A stretch of 58,049 bases of DNA from Chloromonas sp. AAM2 (Eukaryota > Chlorophyta > Chlorophyceae > Chlamydomonadales > Chlamydomonadaceae), in assembly GCA_004335635.1 (NCBI GenBank), contig QAXH01005217.1:12648-70696 (forward strand), read 5' to 3'. How positions within the stretch are numbered: the stretch's first letter is position 1; the number at the start of each line of letters is the position of its first letter. Positions 23,078 to 34,733 of this stretch are shown in pieces. The translations under genes and the position numbers were made by a program. The notes beneath the pieces are model-generated. The model was not told where the DNA came from. It ran no database searches and was given only the letters and a program-made list of their open reading frames with translations.

Positions 23078-26000
23078 ATGGGCAACACCGATAGGGCCCG
23101 TCTCGGACCAGCAGGAACGACACCGACAGCAAGTGCTGCAGCCCTTTACGGAGCTGGCAGTCTGGGACCATATCATGGGCTTCCAGTGCCTCACGATAGC
23201 CCATTGTTTTTACCAGTGCTTCCGGTGCGGAGTAACAGACATGCAAACAATTGTGGTGGTTTGACTGGTGTGCCCAGCAAAACTCGGCCAAAAACTCGGC
23301 CAACCTCGCACCGCAGGTAGAGCCGAGCCCAACGACTGGCATTCAACACTGCATTCCGCCCCTATTTCATAGCGCTCTGCGACTAGCAAGTGTGGGCAGC
23401 CGAGGCGCAACAGCCCTTCCGCATCCTACATCACCAGGAAGGGCGGCTGAGGTGAGTACAACATCATGCTTGGCTACCAATCAGAGTTGGCTGCTTGTTT
23501 GGGTAGTAGAGGATCAAAGGCGTCGCTTCAGGTCTGCCATTGACCAACAGCGTCCGGCCGCATGGGAGCAAGTGGATGCATGCAGGAGCACGCGGGTATC
23601 TCGGTTATGAACAAGTATGCATGTACTGGCGCTTTCAGGCAGATACGCGTAGCCTGGAATGATCTCGTCTAGGTTTCCTAGTGGCTTGGTTGACCAACGT
23701 GGTATGGGTGATTTGGTGCTCCGTTGGTGCTGGATTCACGCGCTGCTGATGCCAATTGCATACAGGCTGATATGCGGGGGCAAGCAGGGGACGAGGTGGC
23801 CGGCGTGGGCCCCTCAGACGGCACGGGTCAGCAATGGGGCGAAGCCATGGCCATGGCTGCATTCCCAGGAGTAGGGCATTCTAACGTGCAGAGCAACTAC
23901 ATGCCTGACTCTGCAATCCAGAACGCTGGGAGAGTTACGGGGAAGCAAAGCGTGGCCAACCACGATGGCTGGCAGTGGAGAAAGTGAGTCGCGTTCTGGT
24001 CAGCGCCCGCTCGCTCTTGCACCGCATTTGACCGCACCCAACAGCCATGCAATTCCCACATCAACGTGCAGTTGCGACTTGTCTTTGACTGCAGGTACGG
24101 CGAGAAGCTGGTCAAGAACAGCATCAACCCTCGCAGCTATTATAAGTGCAGCCACCCCAACTGTGGCGCAAAGAAGATTGTGGAACGTAACCAAGAAGGC
24201 GAAATTCTGAACTCGGAGTACAAGGCAAGCACCTTTGTGATCTATGCCAGCCTCGGGTAGGTCAGTGCACCCTGTGTTTTGTGACATGACTTGACTTGTG
24301 TGTTGCCCACAGGGGGAGCACACGCACCCTGCACCTACCAACCTCAAGCCCGCCCGCTTCAAACCTAAGGCATCCAGGCATCAGGTACGTGGCGCAGCTC
24401 CGTCGTTTTCACCTGGAACTGCTGACATAGTCTCTGGCATGTGATGCAACAAGAACAAAGATGCTTTGCCCTTCCCCATACCAGAGCCACCTGTTTCACA
24501 TATCCTACATACACACGACCCTTTTGGTACTTGAATGTACAGGCATGGTTCTAATGCTCCCTGCTGCGCGCATTTGAATAATGCATGCGTCATTGTTGCC
24601 AGCTGAACTCCACCTGAGAATCCCAGTGCCACCTGGGATTTGGAAAAACAACATTTACAAACAGCTTGCCATGTGTCAGGCAAGAGTAGCACCTACACAT
24701 GCAGCCTCAGGTTAACTGACGGTGTTCTGCTGTGCTTTATGTGTGTACTTAGGCTGCCCCTGTGCCAAGCTGGTCAGCACCTACCACTCGGTATTCCAAG
24801 TCCAGACACGCGATTGACACTCATGTTCAAGCAGCAGGCAAGTCCAGACAGTCAGAAAGCAGCGGAATGCATCCCATCGTCACCGTCATTACACGGCACT
24901 TACAGTCTTAGTTGTGTCGTAGGTGCAGGCTGTGCACTGTTACGCGTCGATTGTCATATTGATGGCTTGTTGTAACCGCACTGTAACAAGGCAGGAACAT
25001 CTTTGACTGACTTGGGCTGCATGGAGAGACGGCTGCCCGCATGCAAAACTGCTTCCCCGCAGAGGAAGAGGATGCGTATGCTGACGAGGAGGGCTATGAT
25101 GACGATGGCCATGGCATGGAGGGTGGGGACGGGTCTGCTGCCATCTACCCCTACTCTCACGCCGGCGGCTACCACCAACCGCACCACAACCCGTACGCGT
25201 ACGGGCACCAGCATGAGATGATGCTTTACGAGGGGCATGCCGATGCAGTGGCGGTGGCGGGCATCCGGCGTCTCAGGACGGACGTGCTGAGCGGGGACTC
25301 GCCAAGCAAGAGGCTGGATCTGCTGGCCGGTGAGAGCGGCAACTGGGGCCTGGTATCAGGAGCATATTCTATGTAAATCTGGTTGCTTTGTCAGAGACAC
25401 AGTCAGGGTGGGATGACAAGGCAAGTGTAGTATCAATACACACTGATGGGTGTGGTGGGTGGCAGTGATGGCGTCTACATCAACTTGCAATATCAACAGA
25501 CTCAACTCAAGGTCAGTGCCGCAGAATTGTGGAACAGGTGTGCTGGGTGGGGTTGCGGATGATGATGATTACATTGCATGGTCCGACGCACAATTGGCAC
25601 TCCATGCTGCTGCAGCCTACGCGGCCCAGGTTGAGGAAAGCCAATACAAGCAGCAGGCTGAGGCTGACAATCACAACGACAAAGCCGCGCCTGCATGCAA
25701 TCAGGGTGACGGTTATGGTGCTGCTGGTGACGGTGGTGATGGCCAGTTCAACCAAGGCGGTGTTGGGGCCGGTGGGGAAGGAGGCCATGAGCAGGCGCAG
25801 GAGTGCAGCAACCAGGAAGAGCTGGCGGCGGAGGCGTTGGCTGGCGTGGCGGGAGCGGGGATGCGGGGAGACGGGGTGGTAAAGGTGGAGACGGGACTCA
25901 GGGCGGAAGAACAGCGGGGGGCAGAAGAGGACGAGCGGGACGGCGGGGCGGGCCATGCCAAGAGGCAACGGCTGGACGTGGCGAGCTATGATCAGGACGA

Positions 26001-28842
26001 GTCCCTGTCAGGTGGGTGGCATCGTGAGGGTGGGTGCGGGAGTTCTGACGGAGCCAAGTGATATTGCGGCTGGAAAACCACAGGTGTGAGTTTTCAGCCT
26101 TGGTGCACACTAGCTGACTAGCTGCCTTTGAAAGGGTAAGTGGTGGACCTCAACCACCGGTTGACCAGGGCAGTGCAATGGGCGCGCACTGCGCATGCAT
26201 CTGGTGCATGGCACACACAATACACACTTGGATTTGTCTCTTGACAAGGCAACACACACTTGGGTTTATGTTTGTGGCCCTTACCAGGTGATGTGTCAGG
26301 CGACACTCATTCCCTGTCCACCAGCCAGACGCGCGTGGTGGAGGCAATCACTGCAGAAGACGGCTACAGGTACGCCGGGCCGCATGGATAATGGGTCTAT
26401 GCCATGAACTGGCGCAGACAGTAGTTCACATTCTAGACTGTCTACACAGGAAAGGGATACACCTTGACACACGCCCGGCATGTCACTGCCAATGGCCTGA
26501 GAAAGCGACACTGTCAGTTTGAGAACAGGCTGCATGACAGGCTGAGATGAACGTCACATCATTACGATTACAATCTAGCTGACACCCAGCCTGGGGCCAG
26601 AGATGAGCGTCATGTCATGACTCAACCTTGCAGGACCTGTGCCGCTTATCAATCGTTACGGAGATGGTGTTGCTCCAGTTTGTCAATCCGTGGGCACGCA
26701 CAGTATCATCCATGTGGCGTCACCTTGCTTTTCAGGTGGCGCAAGTACGGTCAGAAGGCCGTCAAGGGCAGCCCTTATCCTCGCTCCTACTACAAATGCA
26801 CGAACTCAAGCTGCAACGTGAGAGCATTTGTATTTGTAATACCGACTGCAGCATCTTGGTTTGGGCAGAGAGAGAGAGAGAGAGAGAGACAGCATGAATG
26901 AGCCCTACTGCAACCTGGCCTTGGACCTCACGTTGTGAAAGCCTGCAGTAGTCTGCAACCCTGCAGGCACACGGCCCTGGACGAATTCTTATGACTGGCC
27001 ATGACTGGTGATGGTCATTTCAAATGGAACAATCTATCATGACTGACCATTGGCACCACTATGAGTGCCAGTGCATGACTACATAACGTTGATTTTGTTT
27101 GGTGCTGCCGCATGCAGGTCCGGAAGCATGTGGAGCGCAGTGTGTACGATGAAAACGTACTAGTCATCACGTATGAGGGGCAGCACAACCACAGTCTGCA
27201 TGCCATATCTGGAAACAGCTACGGTGAGCATGGTGTGCTGTTGGCTGGTCAGGCATGAGCATGCGGCCATGCATATTGCTACCTGAGTTAGGCATGCTGC
27301 ACGGGTGACCAGGCACAGGTGTTGAGTTGCACATGACCAAGCCCCCGTTTTGGTGTGCACTGGCTGGCTGGGCAAAGGTAGGTGGCTTCAGGCGGTTGCT
27401 CTGCATTTCAAGCGTTGTTTGAGTGAGCTAGGACAGCGTAATGACATGGTGTGCATGACGATGGGTGGTGAGCTCTCTGGGCGTGCATGCATTTCCTTTT
27501 GCTTCGCTGCCCTCGGCTCCAGCCCCTTGGCATGGTTGAGCTATCACACCATGAGCTACAAGGTTGATGTCAGGCCTACCCCGAACCTGGGCCTCACTAT
27601 CACACCATGTTCACAGTTTTGCATGGGTGCCCGACATCAACTTTGCCGTGGCTGTGCCCTGTTGCACAGGCTCGACTGGTCGCGAGTCAGGGTCTGTGTA
27701 CGACGACGGCCCAGCGGTGGAAGAGGACGGCCAGGTCATGGAGTTCAGCCCACGCACTAAGGTAGAGCAGCACACAGTGACTCGGGACATTGCATAAGCA
27801 GTGGCTCACGAGGTCTCAAGCTAAACAAGAGGGAGCAGGGTTAGGGTTATGGTCTGAAGTGTTTGATTGATTTGTAACATGAGGGAAGAAGCTGTCAAAG
27901 GACGCAGGACGGGAGTGTGGTTGCTACTGAGTGAATGAGCTGTCTGGATAGAGCGCTCAACAGCGAACAGGGCGCAAGTGTATACGGACAGAACAGTTGT
28001 GTTACCGCTTGTCTTGTCGCATTGGATGTGCAGTTGGTTACAGGTCGTTCTTTCCTCATGCCCCATGCAGGCCCCCATGCGCAGTTCCATGACAGGCCGC
28101 AAGTCGCATGGCTACTCGCCCTCCGGCCGAGTAACCCTACCCCGGTCATCCGGCACCTCCATGCACCCCCAAGCTCACCAACCACCCCAGCAGCCCATGC
28201 AGCAACAAGTCATGCAGCCAGCGCAGCATCATCCCATGCAGCAACAGCTCATGCAGCCCATGCAGCTGCAGCACATGCAGGATGCTCTGATGGCCGGCCA
28301 GCCGCTCATGTACGCCAGCTACGATCAGTTTGCAGCGCTCATGCAGCGGCAGGCGGAGGCAGCCATGCTGGCATGGGACCCGGCCACCTGCCTCATCACA
28401 CCAAAGGTGTGTGGCTTGGCTTTTGTGTATGTGGTAGGTGTAGAGGTGCAGTGGCAGCTCATCCATGTTCTGTGTTGTGTCGATGCACGCAATGAGCATC
28501 GTCCTGCGACTCAGGGACACACGAACTTATGTAAGGTAGCTAAAAGTCACAGCAATGTAGGAGCCTGGCAATCAATGGCAGAACAAACCACAAATGTTAC
28601 TGCCAGACCCGGCGTACCCCAATGTGTGTTGCTGGATTGTTCGGCCCCTGTTTGTTGCAAGTACCAATGCCTCTGTATGTTACCAGCATGGCTGTTGGTT
28701 TCATTTCTTTACCTCTCCGTGCTGGTATTGCGTGGTGCAGATCCCCGGCCTACCTGTCCCTGGCATGGCCGCCCCCTTAGGCAGGACATCACACAACACA
28801 ATGGCCTCTGGACGCAACACAGTCAAGCAGCAAGCAGAGTGA
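23078..28842 (+). CDS. Group I (two-domain) WRKY transcription factor
   Basis: Exons are 23078 to about 23224, 23317-23451, 23766-23983, 24095-24224, 24313-24384, 24753-24837, 25063-25329, 25466-26011, 26288-26369, 26736-26817, 27118-27223, 27670-27761, 28071-28406 and 28741-28842, about 799 residues. WRKY domain 1 (exons 3-5) reads WQWRKYGEK, with CSHPNC and EHTHP as the zinc ligands; domain 2 (exons 9-11) reads [15 protein letters not shown] and QHNHS. Both fit C-X4-C...H-X-H. An SP-rich N terminus, an acidic/Gly-rich linker with a basic KRQR patch, and a Gln/Met/His-rich tail complete the protein. It should bind W-box DNA (TTGAC core) in the nucleus. Introns fall at WRK/Y in domain 1, and at R/W and N/V in domain 2. 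Two introns start with GC (24225, 24838). The first exon and its donor are uncertain; the rest is firm. Confidence 0.9.
26866..26889. repeat. (GA)n microsatellite
   Basis: A run of about 12 AG units in the intron after WRKY exon 10. Confidence 0.9.
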
Positions 28843-30500
28843 AGCAAACAGCCAGTGACCAACCAACACAGCACATAAACAGAACCGACATTGTTTGAAC
28901 CCGACCGCCTTGTGACCTTGTTTGAACCATTTTGCTACCATGTGCTGTCTCCAGATACGTTCTGGCATGCACTTTTGTTAGGCGTACCAGTAAGCAACAA
29001 GAGTCAGTAGTCAACTAAGAACAACTGCAGCTGGAAGCAGCGAGTTGGTTGGTGATGGCGGTGTAGTGCCCATGTACGTTCTCCCCAAGCATGCAGCCGA
29101 GAAAGGTTAGATGAGCTGGGGTGTCAAAGGGCCTGACACTTGGCCAGGCCTTTCGTTGCACCGCTGTAACTTACACCAGACCACAGGTGCTTGTACTTGT
29201 TCTTCCGTACTAACCGTCTGGCTTGTGTCTGCAATCATGATGTCTGGACATGGTGCTCACGCACTGGTTTTGCAGCAGCCAGGCACCACCTTGCTGTTTT
29301 TTACTATGCATGCGCGCATGCTCACCGGTTGTGTGGCTGTGAGTGGTCCCATACTTTGCATATGACACCAAGAGGACAGCCTGCCTTCATGATGCTGTGA
29401 GCATGTCCTCGTGTAGCTTTGTTGACGTGCTCGATGTAGCCCAGGCATGTGTGCATGTGTGTGTCGACAAGTTTTTTCTCCAGCAGTGCTTCTCAATGCT
29501 GTAAGATGTGTTGAAGAAGAGCAGTGCCAGGCGTCATGGCTGACGCTAACCCATGTCAAAGATGGGTTCCATTCGCAATTGTGCTTCCAGTAGGCACTGT
29601 GCTTCCAGTAGGCACTGGCACCCACCGTTTGGGTTTTGTCTGGCGTTCGAAATTGGGTTTGTCTGGCATTCTGGTGAAATCTTTGTTGTCTCGTTCCTAT
29701 TGTGTCTAGAGTGTTCTATTTGACCCAAGAGTATGACCACATAGAGGTAGAGACTCCTGAGGTAAAGCTAGCGTCATAACCACTGTCTATCCAAAATAAC
29801 TGGCTGGAAGAGGGCAGCAAGGCTCTGCGTACGAGTTAGTGCTCTCAACTAGCTTGCTGTGTGTGTATGCTAGGAATTGAGGATGTTTGCACGTTGCCTT
29901 GCCCAAGTACTGGGGCTTACAACTTCTGGTTACAAGCAAGTTGTGAATGCTGGCCACCCACATCCAGAATGCTTGCACGGCAAGTTGAGGTCATGTGCTG
30001 AGCCTGACAACCAGTCCATGTTCGTATCACGTTGTTCTGAAACTTTGTCATCCCTTTTGTATTTGTTACTTGTGCAGACTTCAGTCTTTTGAGGCAGTCT
30101 TCCTGCTTTGCGCTGCCTGCGTTGGTGTGGATGTGTCTTGCCCAACAGGCTGTTCTTTTCAGTCGTTTTTCTGGTGCCTGCTCGAGTTGGTCCAGAGCTT
30201 AAGTCTCTGAGCCGGTCAGGACAGAGCATGGAACAGCGAAATGACTGTGGGGTCTGCCTTGACATGAGGCAGGTTCATTGTAACCTGTAAGACGTGGATG
30301 CAGCCTTGACACGGAAGGCTTGGGGGGCATGTTTTTCAGTAGCTGCCTGCTATGCAAAGGCTGGCCAGACTTCTTGTGACGGTTGGCCAGCCAGGGGCAA
30401 GAGTCAGGGTAGGTAAGGGCTCCTGGCCAACTTGGTCAGAAGCCCCTGACAACATTAAGTGTTGCCAGGCTGCCATTTGCAACACCCAGATTGAAGTTGA
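28843..30500. other. Intergenic stretch after the WRKY gene
   Basis: No exon-like segment or RNA gene is recognised. TGTAA motifs, used for polyadenylation in some green algae, occur near 30280 but are too short to assign. Confidence 0.4.
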
Positions 30501-30563
30501 CACGAAAGAATTGGATTGAATCCTGCTTCAACCTTAGTTATGTGTTATTGTGAATGCCTTCAG

Positions 30564-31135
30564 TGCAGTGTGCTGAGCGTAGCGCAACGAAGACAAGCTC
30601 AGCGGCTTGACGAAGTTCGGTGGTCGCACTGTCAAGGCATCCTACAAGGTAAGAGCATGCTGATCACAGAGATGGTAGGATTACACAACGGCTGCAGCAA
30701 CGTACACAAGGAAAACCAGCACGTGCACCGTGAATCTGTGTCGGAAGAATATACCTGTGTCAGAACAGAAGGAAAAGAAAACCGGCACAGCGATGCGGAC
30801 TGGGCCAGCAGCCAGTAACTGGCAGGGGCGCATGACCACGTATAGACGCGATGATGATCAACAAAAAAAATACAGGTTGAAGACACTGCAAATCTTGATG
30901 CACGCAGGTGAAGAGATGCACTCTCTGCAACACCGTGTGGGACCGGGGCGTCAATGCGGCTAGGACCATTATGCACGTTGGTTTGTGGCTCTTGGTAGGT
31001 CTTCCTCACCGCCCCCCTGTGCTGCGTACTAAGGCACAACAAGCTCAGCCACAACAGCAACACCAGGGACTGGAGCCGCAGCAGAATGAGGCAGAGCAAG
31101 CGCTGAACGACCCGGCGAATTACGTGCAGGGTTGA
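30564..31135 (+). CDS. Unrecognised candidate exons with Gln-rich end
   Basis: A segment from about 30566 to 30642 (after CTTCAG, before GTAAGA) encodes SVAQRRQAQRLDEVRW. A second, ending at the stop at 31135, encodes a Gln-rich tail (KAQQAQPQQQHQGLEPQQ). The joining exons are not clear and no family is recognised. This may be a small gene or chance open frames. Confidence 0.25.
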
Positions 31136-31295
31136 GACGAAGGATACAATCAGACACTAACATGACGTATTCTTCGTTGTGATTGATGTGTCCTGCATTT
31201 TGTGGATGCCAATCAGCACAACATATTCCCGGATGTGCACATGTTTTCAGGCCCCTTTTTGGGTCTAACGAGGTATGCGGTCAGGATAGCACAAC

Positions 31296-31388
31296 GAGGG
31301 GTTGGCCACCACCATTACTGTCCTGGTGTGTCGCAATCCCCTTGACAAGTAGGTTGGACGGGTTGGAATCCCTCCCCTCTTGTGATAC
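31296..31388. repeat. Dispersed repeat, copy A (box-B-like core)
   Basis: The shared core GGTGTGTCGCAATCCCCTT is followed by GTAGGTTGGACGGGTTGG and AATCCCTCCCCT. Copies B (55655) and C (57447) match at most positions. GGGTTGGAATCCC resembles a tRNA box B (GGTTCGAATCC) with one change, so a tRNA-derived SINE is possible. Confidence 0.75.
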
Positions 31389-31607
31389 TACTCCAACAAT
31401 ATTTGTAATGCAATTGTACATGCATTTGCCTAGTCTTCGCCACATGCTGCGCACGGCTATGGAAAGTTTGAATGGTCTAGGCAATGGCACCATGTTGTGT
31501 CGTACTGTGAGTTAGACAGGAGCATGAAGCACGTGTCATAATGCACATCGTATGTACATGTGTTGTGCGTGTTGTGACGCTAATAAAGCCTGCCAACAAC
31601 AGCAACC

Positions 31608-31638
31608 AAAAAAAATGTTTGCCAGTTCTGGGACAATT
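31608..31638 (-). repeat. Dispersed motif copy, TCCCAGAACTGGCAAAC family
   Basis: On the reverse strand the sequence reads TTGTCCCAGAACTGGCAAAC followed by an A/T-rich tract of eight Ts. Confidence 0.75.
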
Positions 31639-32022
31639 CACTTGTGGTAGTGTGACTGGTTGTAATGTGAGCACTGAATGGTGATGATGGTGCATGATGG
31701 TAGGCGGTGGCGACTGCCAATACTGGCATATGGGTCTGGGATAAATCTGGAACATTGTCCTTCACACGCACACAATGAAGGACTCCAGTTTTACACTGTC
31801 CAACATGCTGAAGAACACAGCCAACAAACCGTTTAAGGTTTGAACAGTCCCCATGGATGAAGCCATACATCCATTTCTGTGTGGGACAGCGTCAAGCTGC
31901 CGCCTCTAGCTTTGAAAAGGACCTGTTCAAACTGTAACAACCGCACACACCACACTATACAAAATCACACTTTACAACTACAACACACATCACCAACACT
32001 GGTTCCTGGCGGTATTCCCAGG

Positions 32023-32052
32023 TATTGTCCCAGAACTGGCAGACTTTTTTTT
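32023..32052 (+). repeat. Dispersed motif copy, TCCCAGAACTGGCAAAC family
   Basis: TTGTCCCAGAACTGGCAGAC followed by nine Ts. Confidence 0.75.
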
Positions 32053-32308
32053 GTACTTCTTTTGGCGGGAATTGCCACCATTGCCATGAGGGCTGACTGC
32101 CACTACCATCTCGGTGTGTCATAATCCTCTTCATGTACGTGCTTGATTCCCTCTCAAAAAAAGAGATCTCAATCTCACCAAAAAAAGGTGGCCTTCATCT
32201 CAACAAGGTGTTCAAACCTGGATTCTGCTCTGGGGTTGGCTCACGTCGGACATGAACAAAAACACCTCAAAACTTCGCTCCGGCAGCCGTGTGGGGTGTC
32301 CCGCATGC

Positions 32309-33270
32309 CAGGTGGCGGTGACAGGGCGGGTAAGGCGCAGGCGGGGTCTTCAACTCATCACCCTGTGGTGGATCTCAGTCTAGATGATGAGGAAGAAGAT
32401 GGGGAGCAGACTGAGAGGCACGTGGGGCAAGCACAGCCGCAGGGCAAGCAGCAGCAGCCACAGCAGCCGCCCTCCCTGCTTCGTGGCCTAAATGAGAGCC
32501 TCAGGACAGGCAGGCAGGCGAACAGCACGCAGGCACGCAAAAACCCAGACACAGCCCTCACCGCTGCTGGCTGGCCAGTACTTGTACTCGTGTGTTGCGT
32601 GCGTAGATGCCCAACAGCCAGAGAGGGTGTGTGTCGTGGGCGCCTGATTGGTATTCTCTGTGTGCCCTGGCCTTAGGACCAGTGACGCAAACCCTGAGAC
32701 TGTCAGTCCGTGACAACGGCAGGGACACCAAGTACCAACAGCTCAGATGCTCATCTTGCTGCAAGGCCACAGGCCAGGAGAACTTCTATGCATACCCAGG
32801 GGACAAGACCTCCAAGGACGCCAGAGAGCAGGTTGCTGTCAAGCAGCGGAGCAGCATGTAGTTGCATTGAATACATGTTGAAGTTGCATACTACTGCCTC
32901 CGTACTATTTTGCTATCGTATTGTGACTTTTTTAAACCTCAACGTTGAGTCACGTTACTTCCAGATTCGTCGTGCACATCACTGTCCATACCACATTTCA
33001 CGTTGGTGGAGGGATGGTGTGTTTCAGTACTAGTAGACACAAGTGCTGCGCGCTAAGATGACCAACAGCCTGATGCCAGTTCCTGGTTGAGGCGTCTTGC
33101 CTCCAGAGGGGTCGCAGGTGTTTGATGTGGGAGGAGCAGCCCATGGGTTGGATACTGAGGCAAACCGAGGCAAAAAAGCAACCGACCCCCAACGTCATGA
33201 CCACAGGCATGAGAACGTGCTTTCTGCTTCAATTTGCATTCGCAATTGGCGCATTGTGGGGTTGCGTGCG
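32309..33270 (+). CDS. Unrecognised candidate gene with SUMO-interaction-like motif
   Basis: Three exon-like segments lie here. The first (from about 32311) encodes HHPVVDLSLDDEEEDGEQ, a hydrophobic VVDLSL core next to acidic residues, as in SUMO-interacting motifs, followed by a Gln-rich stretch. The second (after CCTTAG, 32676 to about 32830) encodes LRLSVRDNGRDTKYQQLRC and CSSCCKATGQENFYAYPGDK. A third may start at 33119 (VFDVGGAAHGLDTEANRG). Donor and acceptor phases are not all reconciled, and no start codon is assigned. The function is unknown. It could be part of a larger gene reaching back to 30.5 kb. Confidence 0.35.
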
Positions 33271-33535
33271 CTTCGTCCACTGCTGGACCTTCTTTCAATT
33301 GAGGCACCCCTGTTGTATTCGTGTTGAAGTGCTTCAAGCCACAGATTGGTGCAACGTATGCCGTGACCTCAACACACATTCTTGTCTAGGCCTCTTGTGT
33401 TCATGTAACTCGTCCAGCGACACACTGTATTGCTATTTAGTACATACCCATACCGTGCTGACTGTACATGCCTGCCTGTTTGGTGTCAACGAGACTACGC
33501 ACTTGTCAGACGTGCAGGCCAGAAGAAGGTACCAG

Positions 33536-33660
33536 TACTGTGACAGATGCATGAGGCAGCACACAGACCTGGCGACTGTCCCTGGGCTGCAAGGGCCATG
33601 CTTGCGAGATAGATGATTCAAGTTCCTCAACTTGAACCACCTAGAGCTGCTCATCTTCTT
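33536..33660. repeat. Dispersed repeat of about 125 bp, first copy
   Basis: This stretch, beginning GTACTGTGACAGATGCATGA, is about 90 percent identical to 57055-57180. Near its end, TTCAAGTTCCTCAACTTGAA forms an 8-bp perfect hairpin. It is non-coding as far as I can see. Confidence 0.85.
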
Positions 33661-33723
33661 GGGAAATGTGTAGTCTCGAGCTGGTTGAGGACTTTTTCTA
33701 CGTGTGATTCGGACACGGTGCTG

Positions 33724-33835
33724 TTGCCATGCAACCGTGCAAACACTGAGAATTGCAAGTGCACTAGTGCTTCCCATGGGACAGTTCTCGGTTGCCATGC
33801 AATCACTGAGATTTGAAAGTGTACTAGTGCTTGGC
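33724..33835. repeat. Local imperfect duplication
   Basis: TTGCCATGCAACCGTGCAAA...GTGCACTAGTGCTT is repeated as TTGCCATGCAATCACTGAGA...GTGTACTAGTGCTT about 65 bp downstream. Confidence 0.7.
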
Positions 33836-34035
33836 CTGGCCTAATCAGACATCATGCTCTAGATTGGGCACCAACAAACCAACCTATCAATGGCTTACCT
33901 TTGCACGGCTTGTTCGAACATTTAAACGTTCACCGGCTGCCGTAACCGAATATTGCGTGTTTTCCGAGGAACATCAGTTGATTCGGAGTAAGCATCCGAG
34001 AGCTCATCTCCGGGAATAGCTTGGGTAGCCACAAG

Positions 34036-34702
34036 ATGATGACGTTCGGAGCACAGCGAGTGCCAATCAATAAGGGAGTGGGTAAGCAGGGGACACGGCA
34101 TGCCAGTGCGAAAGGCGCGCAAAGGTAAGCAGTGCAACAAGTATGCACGCACAACAGCGCATGCAAGTGCCATGCAACATCATGTAGTGGAACAATGTAC
34201 ATGCACATGCATGCACGCATAACAACACATGCAAGTGCCTTGCTACGCCATGCAGTAGGAACACCGTGCAGCAGCATGTAGTAGGCGCAGGTGGGGTTGG
34301 GTGGTTGTTGCAATGTGCATTGACACGTGTGCACAAGGCAGTGTGCTTGCCTGCAGTGCCTCTACCAGCGCCTCTTGTTGCCTTTCATGGAAGAATCCCT
34401 TACAGCATGCGTTGGCATTCACGGGCCCGCTCTGAACACACTTGCATACAGGTTTTGCAGGGCACAGCATGCTGCCACTCCAGCATGCCGCACGGCACCT
34501 CCAAGCATCAACTCTCCATCATTCTTCCTGATCTGCAGGCGGAGAACTATCCTGGGTGCTGCCATGACGGTTGCATGGATGCTGCTGTCCACTGCCCTCA
34601 TAGTGGCAAACAAGCACCTGTACCAGATGGGCTTCACCCACCCTTTCTTCGTGACTGGGATGGGACAGGTGTTCTCCGCACTGGGCGGCCTGGTGTTAGT
34701 GC

Positions 34703-34733
<31 letters not shown>

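Noticed and set aside
22983..23342. Minus-strand open frame with a protein-like sequence
   Set aside because: The + frame gives an SP-rich WRKY N terminus in phase with exon 2, and no splice partners were found on the minus strand.
25513..25968. Minus-strand open frame of 151 codons
   Set aside because: It is antisense to WRKY exon 8, whose + frame is in phase with both WRKY domains.
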